Source: UBA9464 sp003445095
Lineage (GTDB): Bacteria > Verrucomicrobiota > Verrucomicrobiia > Limisphaerales > UBA9464
Length of the DNA stretch: 64,000 bases
Direction of reading: 5' to 3'
Assembly: GCA_035437945.1 (NCBI GenBank)
Contig: DAOMZG010000002.1
Span: forward strand, 1 to 64,000
Below, piece after piece: positions 17,094 through 26,814 of the stretch. Each line of letters begins with the position of its first letter. The stretch's first letter is position 1. Both the position numbers and the translations under genes were made by a program. Under the pieces are notes generated by a model, which made no database searches, was not told the origin of the DNA, and saw nothing but the letters and a program-made list of their open reading frames with translations.

Positions 17094-17276
17094 CTACCAA
17101 GTCACCACCGAGTCGGCCTCAAAGATTTTGCTAACAGTTCCGGCGTAATCGGGTTCTGCCGCGACCCAATCAGCCACTTCCACCTGCGCCCCCGGCTGGG
17201 CCTGTAGGGCCTTGATCAGCTCCTGAGCGAATTCGTCCGGCGGAGAGACCACAATATGAAGCTGTCGGTGAGCCAT
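17094..17276 (-). CDS. small DsrH/TusB-like protein
   Basis: 60 aa without cysteine. The short alpha/beta pattern and the C-terminal DSVVTW resemble the end of DsrH/TusB proteins, but the protein is shorter than typical (about 95 aa), so the assignment is tentative. It follows two DsrE-fold genes on the same strand (2-bp gap), which is the main support. Confidence 0.55.
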   Translation of the reverse strand: MAHRQLHIVVSPPDEFAQELIKALQAQPGAQVEVADWVAAEPDYAGTVSKIFEADSVVTW

Positions 17277-17278
17277 GG

Positions 17279-17629
17279 TTAGAAACGCATCACGTACGTG
17301 GCGGCCGACGTCAGTGTCACCAGTTCGGCGTCGGAAATTTCGGCATACTTCACAGGCGATTCGCCAACCTCCGTCAGCTCGTGAGCGCCCCGTTGCACGT
17401 AAATCGGTCGCGGGAACTCTCCCACGATCGGCAAATACCGAGTGAAGTTGTCTTCGTCGATCAAGTCATCGGTGAATTCGCTCACCGCTCGGACTGCCGG
17501 TCCTCGCAAATAGAGAGTGACTTCGGCCTTTTTCCAGGTGCCGACCCCTGCGGCGATTCGCACCGCCTCGGCCGGCCGAGCGCTCGTGCGCGGATCGCTG
17601 GTCACCAGAACAAGAAGTTTGGGTTGCAT
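17279..17629 (-). CDS. DsrE/DsrF-like family protein without cysteine
   Basis: 116 aa. It begins KLLVLVTSDPRTS followed by AEAVRIAAGVGTWKKAEVTLYLRGPAV, the Rossmann-like fold start of DsrE/DsrF proteins. There is no cysteine at all, so it cannot be the sulfur-carrying subunit. The gene is flanked by two DsrE-fold genes with 2- and 3-bp gaps, suggesting a hetero-oligomer like TusBCD. Confidence 0.65.
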   Translation of the reverse strand: MQPKLLVLVTSDPRTSARPAEAVRIAAGVGTWKKAEVTLYLRGPAVRAVSEFTDDLIDEDNFTRYLPIVGEFPRPIYVQRGAHELTEVGESPVKYAEISDAELVTLTSAATYVMRF

Positions 17630-17632
17630 CGG

Positions 17633-17950
17633 TCAGTTGAAACTGATGAATCGATCCGTACCCGCGACCAGGTCGCTGACCACAGTTAGCCCCGCGAACG
17701 CCGCCGTGTCATCGACTGGGAGGTTACGTCGGTGGGCTCCGTAAGCGCACGCGTACAACTTCAGCCCCTGCGCCTTCAGCGCTTGAAACTCGGGTTGGCC
17801 TACGCCTGGAACCGCGTCGTCGATACAGTATGCATAAACGTCACACCCGGCCGAAAGCGCCGCCGCGGCCAGCCGGACCCCATGCTGGAACGAGGCACTC
17901 CCCGGTCGGGAAGAAATCAAGATCCCTAGTTTCTTACCCTGCGGCGACAT
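17633..17950 (-). CDS. DsrE/TusD-like sulfur-relay family protein
   Basis: 105 aa from the ATG at 17950. GKKLGILISSRPGS followed by the alternating helix/strand pattern and KLYACAYGAHRRN fits the DsrE fold. The Cys in YACAYG is a candidate persulfide carrier, as Cys78 is in TusD. It is the first gene of the minus-strand trio. In TusBCD only TusD needs the catalytic cysteine, so the cysteine distribution agrees. Confidence 0.68.
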   Translation of the reverse strand: MSPQGKKLGILISSRPGSASFQHGVRLAAAALSAGCDVYAYCIDDAVPGVGQPEFQALKAQGLKLYACAYGAHRRNLPVDDTAAFAGLTVVSDLVAGTDRFISFN

Positions 17951-18049
17951 GCGATTGGGAATAGCGAGTTTGCCCGCCAGAACCAAGCTTGCGATTCGCG
18001 TGTTCTCAAATGGCCGCGCAAATCCAATCGATGGATGCGGCACTCTAGC

Positions 18050-19435
18050 TCACATGGATTCCAGAGTGCGGCCCTTCGTTTCCTTAACGCTGCGCCAAAC
18101 AAACCCGAACGACAGAATGGCAAACAGCGCATAGATGCCGTAGGCCGCCCAAAGTCCGATCCCTTGCAGTAACGGAGGGAACGTCGTGGAGACGATGAAA
18201 TTGGCCACCCATTGGATGGCGGCGCACAAGGACAGCGCGGCGGCTCGGATTTGGTTGTTAAACATCTCCCCGAGCAACACCCACACCACGGGCCCCCAGG
18301 AGCAGCCGAAGAAGAAGACGTAGGTGTTGGCGGCAACCAGGGCAGTGTGGCCAGCCCCGGACGTGAGGTGGGGCGCGCCGTCTGGCCCGACCGAGGCAGA
18401 TCCAAAACACCAAGCCATCGTCACGAGACTGACTGCCATTCCAGCCGAGCCAAACAGGAGCAACGGACGCCGCCCCCAGCGATCGATCAACGCGATCGCG
18501 ACCAGTGTTGTGCCAATGTTGATCGCGCCGGTAATCATGGAAACGTAGAGAGCCTTCTCCTCCCCGAACCCCACCGATTCCCACAGCACGCTGCTGTAGT
18601 AGAAGATTACGTTGATGCCGACGAACTGTTGAAAGATCGAAAGCGCCATCCCAACCCACACAATCGGCAGCAATCCTGTAGCGGCGCTGCGAAGATCCGA
18701 GAATCGGGGTGGATGTTCCTTACGGAGCGTCTTGCGGATCTCGCCGAGCGTTGCCTTCGCGCCCGAACCGAGAATTCTCTCCAGAATTGACTGCGCTTCC
18801 TCGTGACGGCCGGTCCGCACCAAGTACCGCGGGGATTCCGGAATCAGCATGGCGCCGATTCCGTAGAGCAACGCGGCGGGGATCTCGGCCCAGAACATCC
18901 ATCGCCAGGCGGTGGCGCCCAGCCACCATGGGCTCGACGCCGAGCCTGCCTGTCGCACGATCACATAGTTGGTCATCAGCGCAACGAAGATTCCGATAAC
19001 TATGGCCAACTGCTGCAGTGAACCGAGTCGGCCGCGAAATTCGGGCGGGGCGACTTCCGCGATGTACGAGGGAGCGACGGCGCTGGCGAGTCCGACTCCA
19101 ATGCCGCCGAGGACGCGCCAGAAGATGAAATCCCAAATGGTGATCGGCAGCCCCGAGCCAATGGCGCTGATCGTGAATAGGATCGCGGCAATGAGCATCG
19201 CCCTGATGCGTCCGTAACGGTCCGAGACCGCACCTGCGAGCAAGGCCCCTACGGCCGATCCGACCAACGCCAGCGACACCGAAAGGCCCACGAGCACCGG
19301 TCCGGCTTGGAAGTGTTGGCGGAGCGCGCTAATCGCTCCATTGATACAAGCCGTGTCGAAGCCGAAGAGGAATCCGCCAAGCGCGGCCACGGTGGCGATG
19401 AGTACGACGAAGCGGACGTTGGCAACTTGGGGCAC
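18050..19435 (-). CDS. MFS sugar porter (SP family)
   Basis: 461 aa, 12 predicted membrane helices. Sugar-porter signatures are present: GFLFGFDTACINGA in helix 1, DRYGRIRA, PESPRYLV, QQFVGINVIFYYSS and VKETKGRTLE at the C-terminus. The start is a GTG at 19435. Probable proton-coupled uptake of a monosaccharide; the exact sugar cannot be read from the sequence. About 100 bp separate it from the DsrE trio downstream on the same strand. Confidence 0.88.
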   Translation of the reverse strand: MPQVANVRFVVLIATVAALGGFLFGFDTACINGAISALRQHFQAGPVLVGLSVSLALVGSAVGALLAGAVSDRYGRIRAMLIAAILFTISAIGSGLPITIWDFIFWRVLGGIGVGLASAVAPSYIAEVAPPEFRGRLGSLQQLAIVIGIFVALMTNYVIVRQAGSASSPWWLGATAWRWMFWAEIPAALLYGIGAMLIPESPRYLVRTGRHEEAQSILERILGSGAKATLGEIRKTLRKEHPPRFSDLRSAATGLLPIVWVGMALSIFQQFVGINVIFYYSSVLWESVGFGEEKALYVSMITGAINIGTTLVAIALIDRWGRRPLLLFGSAGMAVSLVTMAWCFGSASVGPDGAPHLTSGAGHTALVAANTYVFFFGCSWGPVVWVLLGEMFNNQIRAAALSLCAAIQWVANFIVSTTFPPLLQGIGLWAAYGIYALFAILSFGFVWRSVKETKGRTLESM

Positions 19436-19506
19436 CCTGGAAGGGTTTCAGTGACGGGTGGTCCCAGGCAACTCCGAGTTTTGGGTGGGCAGCCGTTCAT
19501 CGGTTC

Positions 19507-19560
19507 ATCCGGAGTCCAACCTCCCGCCGCCTGAAGGCGGCTAAGGCCTGGACTCCGGAT
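19507..19560. repeat. nested palindromic element
   Basis: Outer arms ATCCGGAGTCCA (19507-19518) and TGGACTCCGGAT (19549-19560) are perfect complements of 12 bp. They enclose GCCGCC-TGAA-GGCGGC (19526-19541), a second hairpin. The element lies between the divergently transcribed sugar porter and beta-helix gene. It could be a REP/MITE-like element or a transcription boundary; no transposase is nearby. Confidence 0.6.
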
Positions 19561-19654
19561 CGAATACCATCGACACAGTTTTCCGTTTCACCACTTCTAC
19601 ATGTTTGAGGCTTGACAGTAACTAGGTGGTTTCGACGACGCCGTCATACCCGTT

Positions 19655-20293
19655 ATGAGCCCTTACAGCCAGCAATCCTCTCAAGGTTCGTCTTCGATTC
19701 TTGGTCGTGCGCGACAGTTGGGACTAGCAATTGGCCTTTCCGTTGGCGGGATGCTCCAGGCCACACATTACTATGTTTCGACCACTCAGACCCCAGGTTC
19801 TGGTACCTCATTGAGTCCGTTGACGCTCACCCAAGCGTTGAACAAGATCCAATCCGGCGCTGAGCAAGATGTGGATCTCCGGTTTCTTCCCGGAACTTAC
19901 ACTATCACCGACCCCAACGGAATCCGCAGCCCCTACAGTAGTAATCCGAGGAGAATAGCCCTAATCGGAGTTCCCACCGGCACCAGTATGACCGGCGAGT
20001 GTATCCTCAAGTGGGCAGACAATGTCGTGGGGACTGAGCCCACGACGGATGATCGGGTATACGAACATTATTTCGCCTCAACGACCTTGGATTTGGATCG
20101 CTTTGTCCTCGAAAACCTCACACTGGATGGGAATTTTCTCAGCCAGACCTCGGTGGTTGGGCCCCACTACCGCGAAGGTTACAAGTCAGGGGCGGTTAAG
20201 GTGAGCGCCAAAACCGGGCGAATTCGCAATTGCGTTATTCGCAACTTTGGCGCCCAAGGAATCGTCCCATGGGGCTCCACGGTGAATGCCTGA
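19655..20293 (+). pseudogene. secreted right-handed beta-helix protein, N-terminal part, interrupted by TGA
   Basis: 212 codons. The ATG at 19655 is followed by a signal-like hydrophobic stretch (LGLAIGLSVGGML) and then THYYVSTTQTPGSGTS and FLPGTYTI, the usual start of secreted pectate-lyase-like beta-helix proteins. The in-frame TGA at 20291-20293 interrupts a protein that continues in the same frame downstream. Either a nonsense mutation, a sequencing error or readthrough explains this. Conservation of the beta-helix pattern across the break supports one original gene of about 940 codons. Confidence 0.7.
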
Positions 20294-20314
20294 GTCGAAG
20301 CGTTTCCAATCCTA

Positions 20315-22483
20315 GTGACAGCTAGTGATCCCAGTGCCGTGGGCAGTAATTGGCCGCAAGGAGGCGAATTGGACACGCATCCCTGGGTGGTGGAAGACAA
20401 TGAAGTGTGCCAGTTGCACTTTCGTTACTTTGCCTATGGGACAGCCATTGTGGTCAACCCGGTTCACTCCGGGTCAGTTTACCCGACTTTGGATGCGCAG
20501 TGGTCGAATTGGTCGCCCGTCGCTGTCGTGCGACGGAACGTTGTTCGGGGTTCTCCGATCGCGTTCGGCGCAGGGGCTAGTTCTGGGACGTGGGTCAGCC
20601 AAGTGGTGATCGAAGACAATGTGGTCGTCAATTCTGGGTTGGGTTTCAATCTCGACACCGGTTCTCTTCGGGAGTTCTGGCTTCGCAATAACGTCTTTCT
20701 TGATATTGTCACCTTGGGACAGTATGGGCAGGCGCTGGTGGGGCCGCTTACTCTGGCTCACCACGCCCATCTCAAGGTTGACAACAACGCCGTTCGAATA
20801 CGTGGGCGCTCAACGGCAGCCGAACTCAAATCGCTGGTCAGCTTCGATTATCGGGATTTTGATAGTGACGTGAATGGAGAATCGTTCAGCGACCCCAACT
20901 TGGACCTCTGGCGGCCGGCCCAAGCTATTGCGGGAGGATTGATGATTCAGGGGCGCGCCGACGACATCCAGATGGTGGGGAATCGGTTTTCGACCTGGGC
21001 CAGCGGCAGCGGAGTCAGTGGCGCCAACAAGTTTTTGAGCGTACCCTACCCCATGCCGATGGCGGCGACTTCCGGGGATGGTTGGTGGTATCCGAACGGG
21101 ACGGTGACTGCCGACCCGATTGTGGAGCTGTCCGATCCCAATTGGTGGTGCATGGTCTATCCGTGTGTTTCTCTAACTGCAGGTAGTTATATCAAGTTCA
21201 GCTCCGGGATCAGCCGGCGCAAACGAGCTCCAGCGACCAACGTGAAATTCCAACAAAACAAGATTTCATCTCGGCCCTACGATTTCGACTCAGTTGGAGA
21301 GACGATTGTCCCGGACCAGATCCTCAGCGGCTCGCAGGAACTGCTATCAAACCCCGCGGCTCCGGAGGACCACACGGACCGACGCATACCGAAGGTGGCC
21401 CTCAGCCACCATTTTCAGCCAATCGGCTACATTGGCCGAGTGCTGCCGATGTTCGAAGATGATTCCAACTTCCCCGGTATCGCTCAGCGGCGGAAACTGC
21501 GGGGCGTCCTCGAGGTGGCCCTCGATCAGCTCGACTACAACCCAGCGACCGGAAGAATCCAGGTCCGAGCGCGCGTGGCCGAGCATCAAGTGCCAAATCC
21601 GAGTCTAGCCCCGACTCGAGTCCGAGAGGAGGGGTGGGTGACGGTTCGATTTGAGTTGGTCGGACCTTCGCCACCCGAGACTCCCACCGCTCCGCCGGAA
21701 ATTCCCGGCTCTTGGTCAGACGAAATCATTCAATCGACCTACCCGTTCAACTCGCAGGGTTTTGTTAATTTTGGTGTGGACGGTCCGCCCAACTATGCCG
21801 GCGCCCTGGCGGCGCGAGTGTGGATTGACGGTAACGAGGAGGGTACGCATGTGGGGTGGCCAACCAATCCTGCCCCGCCTTTGCCTGATGCCCCACCGAA
21901 GAATCCGGCGGAAATTCGCCGATTTGCCCGGGCCTCGTGGCAACCTGCGGAATCCGAAACTTGGGAGGAATCCCGGGATGCTTGGGCGCAGGCACAAATC
22001 ACTGTCGGCCGAGCCGGCGCCGACGCGGTCGAGGTCACAACGCAACCGGATGCAACCAACGAACGGAACGGCAAACGGGCGAAATTGATGTTCAGCCGTT
22101 TGGCTGATGCCAATAGCCCCGCCCTCACGGTGAACTTTTCATTCCCGACAACGGGATCAGGGATTGTCCGCCCCGGCGCCTATGGGAACTCCGGATCTGG
22201 AGACTATTATTTTAGTTCGGCTTCGGTTCCCGCTAGCCTTCAGCCTGAAAGTTGGACTGCCAACGCCTCGGGAGGAACGATCCGCTTCCAGGCTGGCAAG
22301 TCTCAGGCGGTGATCGAAGTTGTTCCGCGTCTGGATGAGCAATTCGAGCGAGAAACGGCCTACGTAGCGCTTACCTCGGGTACCGGCTACACCCCGGCGG
22401 GCCGCACCAGCGCCGCCATAATGCTCTACGACAGCGCGACTTGGAGTCTCACGGAGTTAACTTCCACGGTCTCGGATTCATGA
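20315..22483 (+). pseudogene. beta-helix protein, C-terminal part after the in-frame TGA
   Basis: The frame continues from the preceding TGA; the first possible initiator is a GTG at 20315 with no visible ribosome-binding site, so independent translation is doubtful. It contains beta-helix coils (VVEDNEVCQLHF, VVIEDNVVVNSG, FWLRNNVFLDI), then a long beta-rich region, and a Calx-beta-like C-terminal domain. Substrate is unknown; the fold usually serves polysaccharide binding or cleavage. The stop overlaps the start of the next gene (ATGA), so the two were translationally coupled. Confidence 0.65.
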
Positions 22484-23244
22484 ACGCACGTTACTTATTT
22501 CTGGTCTTGTATTTTGTTTATGTGGGACCTGCCAGCGCTCAACTGCTCAGGGAATCTATCTCGGAATACCGCAAAGACTTCGATGGCGATTCTGATCTAG
22601 ATTGGGCGTCGTTTGTCCTTGTCGTCGTCTTTCAAGATACTAGCGAGCTGCCACTTTATGAAGTTAGGAATGAGCTCAGGGTGTCGAGACAGGCGGCCGT
22701 GCTCGTCGCTACCACAAATCGAATTGAGTTTGAACCCGGAGAGGAGATCACTCTTCAAGCGAAGGAGTATTTTTCTCAGGTTCATCAACTTCCTTACCTT
22801 TGGCTTCAGGTGTATCAGTGGGATGAGTCAGATTGGCTCAGGAGGACCTTCGACGAATTTCCCGGCCAATACGAAGTCATCGTGGGTACAAAATACACTA
22901 ATCCCGACACCGCCGACGTGACGCTCGGCTGGTTTCGTTATCGGCGAGAGAATCTTGACCCCGGCCACGCTTATCGGCTGCAAGAAATGGCTTACCACCC
23001 GATCCCCAATCAGAGTATCCGCGCGGGATTACCTCCCGACTTGCCCGAACCCAACTTTGCTTGGAACGAGGAAGGTTTGACGGTGTCCTGGCCCGATTAC
23101 GCCTGGATGTTGCGATTGGAAATGACCGAGACCTTGTCCCCGCCTGAGTGGAAGCCGGTGGATACGGGCGGGTTTACCTCGGTGACCCTCGCCCTCGAAG
23201 ATCAAGCGTCAGTGTTCTTCCGGCTGGTTGCTCTGGCGCCATAA
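22480..23244 (+). CDS. small secreted protein, function unknown
   Basis: 254 aa from the ATG at 22480, which overlaps the preceding stop. A clear signal peptide (ARYLFLVLYFVYVGPASAQ) is followed by a segment with the DGDSDLD acidic repeat and beta-rich sequence. The C-terminal ASVFFRLVALAP resembles the tail seen on many secreted verrucomicrobial proteins. I do not recognise a domain with a known function. Its position between the beta-helix gene and the prepilin-like gene suggests a cell-surface or secreted role. Confidence 0.65.
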   Translation: MNARYLFLVLYFVYVGPASAQLLRESISEYRKDFDGDSDLDWASFVLVVVFQDTSELPLYEVRNELRVSRQAAVLVATTNRIEFEPGEEITLQAKEYFSQVHQLPYLWLQVYQWDESDWLRRTFDEFPGQYEVIVGTKYTNPDTADVTLGWFRYRRENLDPGHAYRLQEMAYHPIPNQSIRAGLPPDLPEPNFAWNEEGLTVSWPDYAWMLRLEMTETLSPPEWKPVDTGGFTSVTLALEDQASVFFRLVALAP

Positions 23245-23270
23245 AGGGATAACCGAATTGGGAGGCCGCG

Positions 23271-24167
23271 ATGGGCACTCTTTCAAATGCTGGGCGGGGC
23301 GGAGGCCGCCCGCAATCGTCGCCGTCCCGTCGTCCAGCGAGCCTCCGCTGGAACGCATTCACGCTGATCGAGCTACTCGTTGTTATCGCCATTGTCGCCA
23401 TTCTGGCGGGGTTGCTCTTGCCTGGCCTGAGTCGAGCCCGAGCCAAAGCTCAGGGGATCGTTTGTCTTTCGAATCTTCATCAACTTACCTTGGGTTGGTT
23501 GCAGTATGCGATGGACGATCGCGGCCGACTCTCACCCGCACTGGCGAATGGGGCAGGCATCGGATTCTTGCAAGACAGCGCCTGGACCGCCGGTTGGATT
23601 AGTTGGGATGGGCCGGCTCAGTTCTTTCCCGATATCACCAACAAGGCGTTGTTGATTGCGCCTGGTTCGGGACGAATCGGCCCGTATGTGAAGAATCCGG
23701 ATATCTTTCGGTGTCCGAGCGATCCCAGCCGGTTCACGCGTCGAGGCAAGGGCTCGCTGCGAGTGCGGAGCTATGGGATGAATAATGCGATCGCGACTCC
23801 ACCTTTCTTCACCGATGACACCCGAAATATCCGTCGTTTTTTCAAAGAGGACGACATTCCAGCGCACGGCGCCAGCCACCTTTATGTGTTCATTGATGAA
23901 CATGAGTTTACGTTGGGTTCGACCGCGTTCTTCGTGATTGAAGAGCGCACACCGTCGAATGCGGTATGGGAAGACCTCCCGGCCGCGCGGCACGGAGGGC
24001 AGGGGGCGCTGTCCTTCGCCGATGGCCACGGTGAGCTGCACAGGTGGCTCGAGCAATCCACGACGCCTCCGACGAAGCATCTCTTCGATTCGCACGTCGT
24101 CTTTCCTGCTGAGTACAGTCGGGATTGGATTTGGCTCCATGAGAGGACTTCGAGCCGGGCTCCCTAA
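23271..24167 (+). CDS. prepilin-type N-terminal cleavage/methylation domain protein (DUF1559-like)
   Basis: 298 aa. A basic 29-residue leader precedes FTLIELLVVIAIVAILAG, the prepilin peptidase recognition site and hydrophobic helix, cleaved in such proteins before the Phe. The body resembles verrucomicrobial and planctomycete pseudopilin-like proteins: LSNLHQLTLGWLQYA, FRCPSDPS, SYGMNNAI and RHGGQGALSFADGHGE. They are thought to be surface or secreted components assembled by type II-like pathways. It follows the small secreted gene by 26 bp. Confidence 0.85.
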   Translation: MGTLSNAGRGGGRPQSSPSRRPASLRWNAFTLIELLVVIAIVAILAGLLLPGLSRARAKAQGIVCLSNLHQLTLGWLQYAMDDRGRLSPALANGAGIGFLQDSAWTAGWISWDGPAQFFPDITNKALLIAPGSGRIGPYVKNPDIFRCPSDPSRFTRRGKGSLRVRSYGMNNAIATPPFFTDDTRNIRRFFKEDDIPAHGASHLYVFIDEHEFTLGSTAFFVIEERTPSNAVWEDLPAARHGGQGALSFADGHGELHRWLEQSTTPPTKHLFDSHVVFPAEYSRDWIWLHERTSSRAP

Positions 24168-24236
24168 CAGAGGAAACCCAGTACGCCTGTGGTCATTCGC
24201 CCGCAGTCCCGCATTCCGCAGGGCGCGTGCTGAACT

Positions 24237-24324
24237 GTAACGTGTGGGTGCACCTTCGGCACCGGGAGCGGGGCAGCGCGCCGCCGGCAGAAGTTAGCTA
24301 AAGCCGGGTCCCTACCCACGTTAC
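24237..24324. repeat. imperfect inverted-repeat element of about 88 bp
   Basis: GTAACGTGTGGGT (24237-24249) and ACCCACGTTAC (24314-24324) are inverted with two extra bases in the left arm. The interior is GC-rich. The right arm covers the stop of the TPR gene. It could be a dispersed non-autonomous element or the terminator region for the convergent genes. Confidence 0.4.
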
Positions 24325-25709
24325 CCCTGTCCCGCGTAGTGAGCGTCCACGCGCGCCATGACGTCGCGGTAGCCGATGTCTTGTTCGTAGATGATCTTGA
24401 ACTGTTCGATGGCCTCTTCCTTGCGGCCCATTCGCTCAAGGACGCATCCAAGCTGATAACGAAGCTCCTTGGCTTCGTCGTCGAAGACCTGCTTTTCCTT
24501 GAGCGCTTCCTGGAACTTTCGGGCGGCCAGGTCGTTCATGCCCCGCCGGCCGAAGGCCTGGGCCAGCAAGTTCATCGCGGCGATCCGTTTGTTCGGATTA
24601 TTCTGCGCCTTCTGCAGTTCCGAGATAGCTTCGCCCAGCCGACCCGCTTCCAGATGCAGCTCTCCGAGTTCGAGGCGAATGGCCAGGTCGGTTGGATTGG
24701 CATCGGCGCGGCGTTTGGCATCCGTCAGCCGCCACTCGTGTTTGCGGGCTTTGATGGCGGCGAGCTGGGCGGCGTAGTCTGGCAAGCTCGGATCCAGGGA
24801 TTCCTCTTCATGTTCAAACTCCGCCAACTTGGCATCACGAATCGCTTCCAAAATCATGGGATCGTTGACGCCTGCCTTGGCGAGGTACGCCTCCAGATAG
24901 CGGGTGGCATTCGCGAAGTCCTTCTTTTTTAGATGCAGGTCAGCGAGTTCGCGCAGGAGTTTCAGATTATCCGGCTCGCGAGCAAGCCGAGCCTCGTGTT
25001 CAACGATGAGCCGCGTGGCGACGTTTTCATCCTTCACGAGCCGATGTTGCTGCTCGAGCGAGTGAGACTCTTCCTTATCCTTGAGAATGTCGCGGAAGCT
25101 GCCTTCGCCTTTCTCGAGCTCCGCGTAGCCGCCTTCATGGAGGGTACGATTGGCCAAGACATTCTTGAGCTTTTCATTGACCTCGATGTCGGTGGGGTCG
25201 GATCGCAGAAGATCGCGGTAAATCTTTTCGGCCCGCAGTCTATTACCCAGTTGGCTGAGAGCCTCGGCTAGCTCAAGCGCCAGCTTTCGATCAGAGGGTT
25301 TGTGTTTGAACGCGACTTCGAGCGAAAGAATGGCCGTCTTGGGCATTCCCATCGCCATCGCCGCGTCAGCCAAAAGTTCATGGGCCGATGCATTTCCGGG
25401 ATCTTCGTTCAGGACTTCTTCCGCTACTAGCAACGCGTCGCGAGGATTGGAGCGAAGGGCGACCTGACCCCGTGTCAGACTGCTCGCCGAACCGACGAAC
25501 TTGCGGAAGAAACTGGTTTTGCCCGCGCTGCGCTTGTGTTGGGTAGCGCGGAGCGCCTCGCGGGCTTCGTAGAATCCAGGCTCGAGGCGCAAGGCTTGAC
25601 CGAACAGGGTTAGGGCGTAGTCCAAATTATTCTTTTGAACGGCGGCGATTCCTTTGTCGTAGAGCTCGCGCGTCGCGAAGGGGATTTGGTCACGAGGCTT
25701 CTCTGGCAT
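24321..25709 (-). CDS. tetratricopeptide repeat protein
   Basis: 462 aa, soluble, no signal peptide. At least eight TPR-like helix pairs are visible: ALTLFGQALRLEPGFYEA, AILSLEVAFKHKPSD, AEKIYRDLLRSDPTD, and others up to EAIEQFKIIYEQD. A charged middle segment (EFEHEEESLD) links two TPR arrays. It probably acts as a scaffold or chaperone-like adaptor; partners are unknown. Not linked to a neighbouring operon on the sequence evidence. Confidence 0.82.
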   Translation of the reverse strand: MPEKPRDQIPFATRELYDKGIAAVQKNNLDYALTLFGQALRLEPGFYEAREALRATQHKRSAGKTSFFRKFVGSASSLTRGQVALRSNPRDALLVAEEVLNEDPGNASAHELLADAAMAMGMPKTAILSLEVAFKHKPSDRKLALELAEALSQLGNRLRAEKIYRDLLRSDPTDIEVNEKLKNVLANRTLHEGGYAELEKGEGSFRDILKDKEESHSLEQQHRLVKDENVATRLIVEHEARLAREPDNLKLLRELADLHLKKKDFANATRYLEAYLAKAGVNDPMILEAIRDAKLAEFEHEEESLDPSLPDYAAQLAAIKARKHEWRLTDAKRRADANPTDLAIRLELGELHLEAGRLGEAISELQKAQNNPNKRIAAMNLLAQAFGRRGMNDLAARKFQEALKEKQVFDDEAKELRYQLGCVLERMGRKEEAIEQFKIIYEQDIGYRDVMARVDAHYAGQG

Positions 25710-25819
25710 GCCGCAAGTCTAAAAACACGGCTGGGTTGTGGCCAACCTTGTTTTGTTCAGTGGCGTAAACAACAGGCCGGAGATTTTGACGGAACCGTCG
25801 TCAGGCGACACGTTGTGGA

Positions 25820-26794
25820 ATGGCTGCGTTCATCACTGGAGCTCGAAAGTTTTGCTGCGCTGCCGTCCTTTTGTTCGGCGTTGGGGCCATGGCAGCGCAG
25901 CCGTTCCTAGAGTTTCGCGGGTTGGCCAATGCTTCGGCGGGCGTGCGGGTGGGCACGGACCGTTTTCTGGCGGGCTGCGATGAACAAAACGACCTCCTGC
26001 TCTACCGGGCGTCGGCCGGAGGCGAACCGTTGGCGTCGATCGCCGTTTCCCCATGGTTGGGACTGACCACCCGAAATGGTGAGGCCGATTTCGAGGGTGC
26101 GGCGCGGATCGATGACGTGACGTTTTGGATCGGTTCCCACGCGCGGAGCCGTTCCGGAGAGAAACGTCCGGATCGCCAACGACTCGTGGCCTTGCGCCTG
26201 CGTGATGAAGACGGCACACCGCGGCTGGAATTGGTGGGTAAACCGGTGACCACACTGCTGGCGCAGATGGCTGCGGCTCCTTCGTTGGCGCAATTCAACT
26301 TAGCGGCTGCCGCCAAACTAGAGCCAGAAAAGGGCGGTGGGCTCAACATCGAGGGACTGGCCGCTGGCCCAGACCGGTCGTTACTCATCGGCTTCCGAAA
26401 TCCGGTTCCGGAAGGCCGGGCTCTACTGGTCCCCCTGGTCAACCCATTTGCCGTCATCGAGGGTCAACCCGCTCAATTGGGAGAGCCTCGGCTACTCGAT
26501 TTCGGCGGCCGCGGGATTCGGGATCTCGTCTGGACCGGGCGCGAGTATTTCGTGATCGGGGGGTCATCGGGCGACGGCGGGAAAAGTCATGTGTACCGAT
26601 GGGATGGCCATTCGGCGGCCGCGGAACGCCTGAAAGTTCCCGATCTTCAATCAATGAATCCAGAGGCGCTCATTTTGTTTGGGACCCCCGAGAAACCGCG
26701 ATTGTTGGTGTTGAGTGACGACGGGGGACGGCCGTGGAACGAAACCTCCGATATGAGGCTGCGGCACTTCAGGGCCCTCTGGGTCAATCCTTGA
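25820..26794 (+). CDS. DUF3616 domain secreted protein
   Basis: 324 aa. The signal peptide covers about residues 1-26 (AAVLLFGVGAMAAQ). The rest is a beta-propeller-like DUF3616 domain with LNIEGLAAGPDRSLLIGFRNP and NPEALILFG; the family has no experimentally known role. The gene ends 20 bp before the convergent VPDSG gene. Likely periplasmic. Confidence 0.75.
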   Translation: MAAFITGARKFCCAAVLLFGVGAMAAQPFLEFRGLANASAGVRVGTDRFLAGCDEQNDLLLYRASAGGEPLASIAVSPWLGLTTRNGEADFEGAARIDDVTFWIGSHARSRSGEKRPDRQRLVALRLRDEDGTPRLELVGKPVTTLLAQMAAAPSLAQFNLAAAAKLEPEKGGGLNIEGLAAGPDRSLLIGFRNPVPEGRALLVPLVNPFAVIEGQPAQLGEPRLLDFGGRGIRDLVWTGREYFVIGGSSGDGGKSHVYRWDGHSAAAERLKVPDLQSMNPEALILFGTPEKPRLLVLSDDGGRPWNETSDMRLRHFRALWVNP

Positions 26795-26814
26795 CCCGAA
26801 ACGCACTCGACGCG

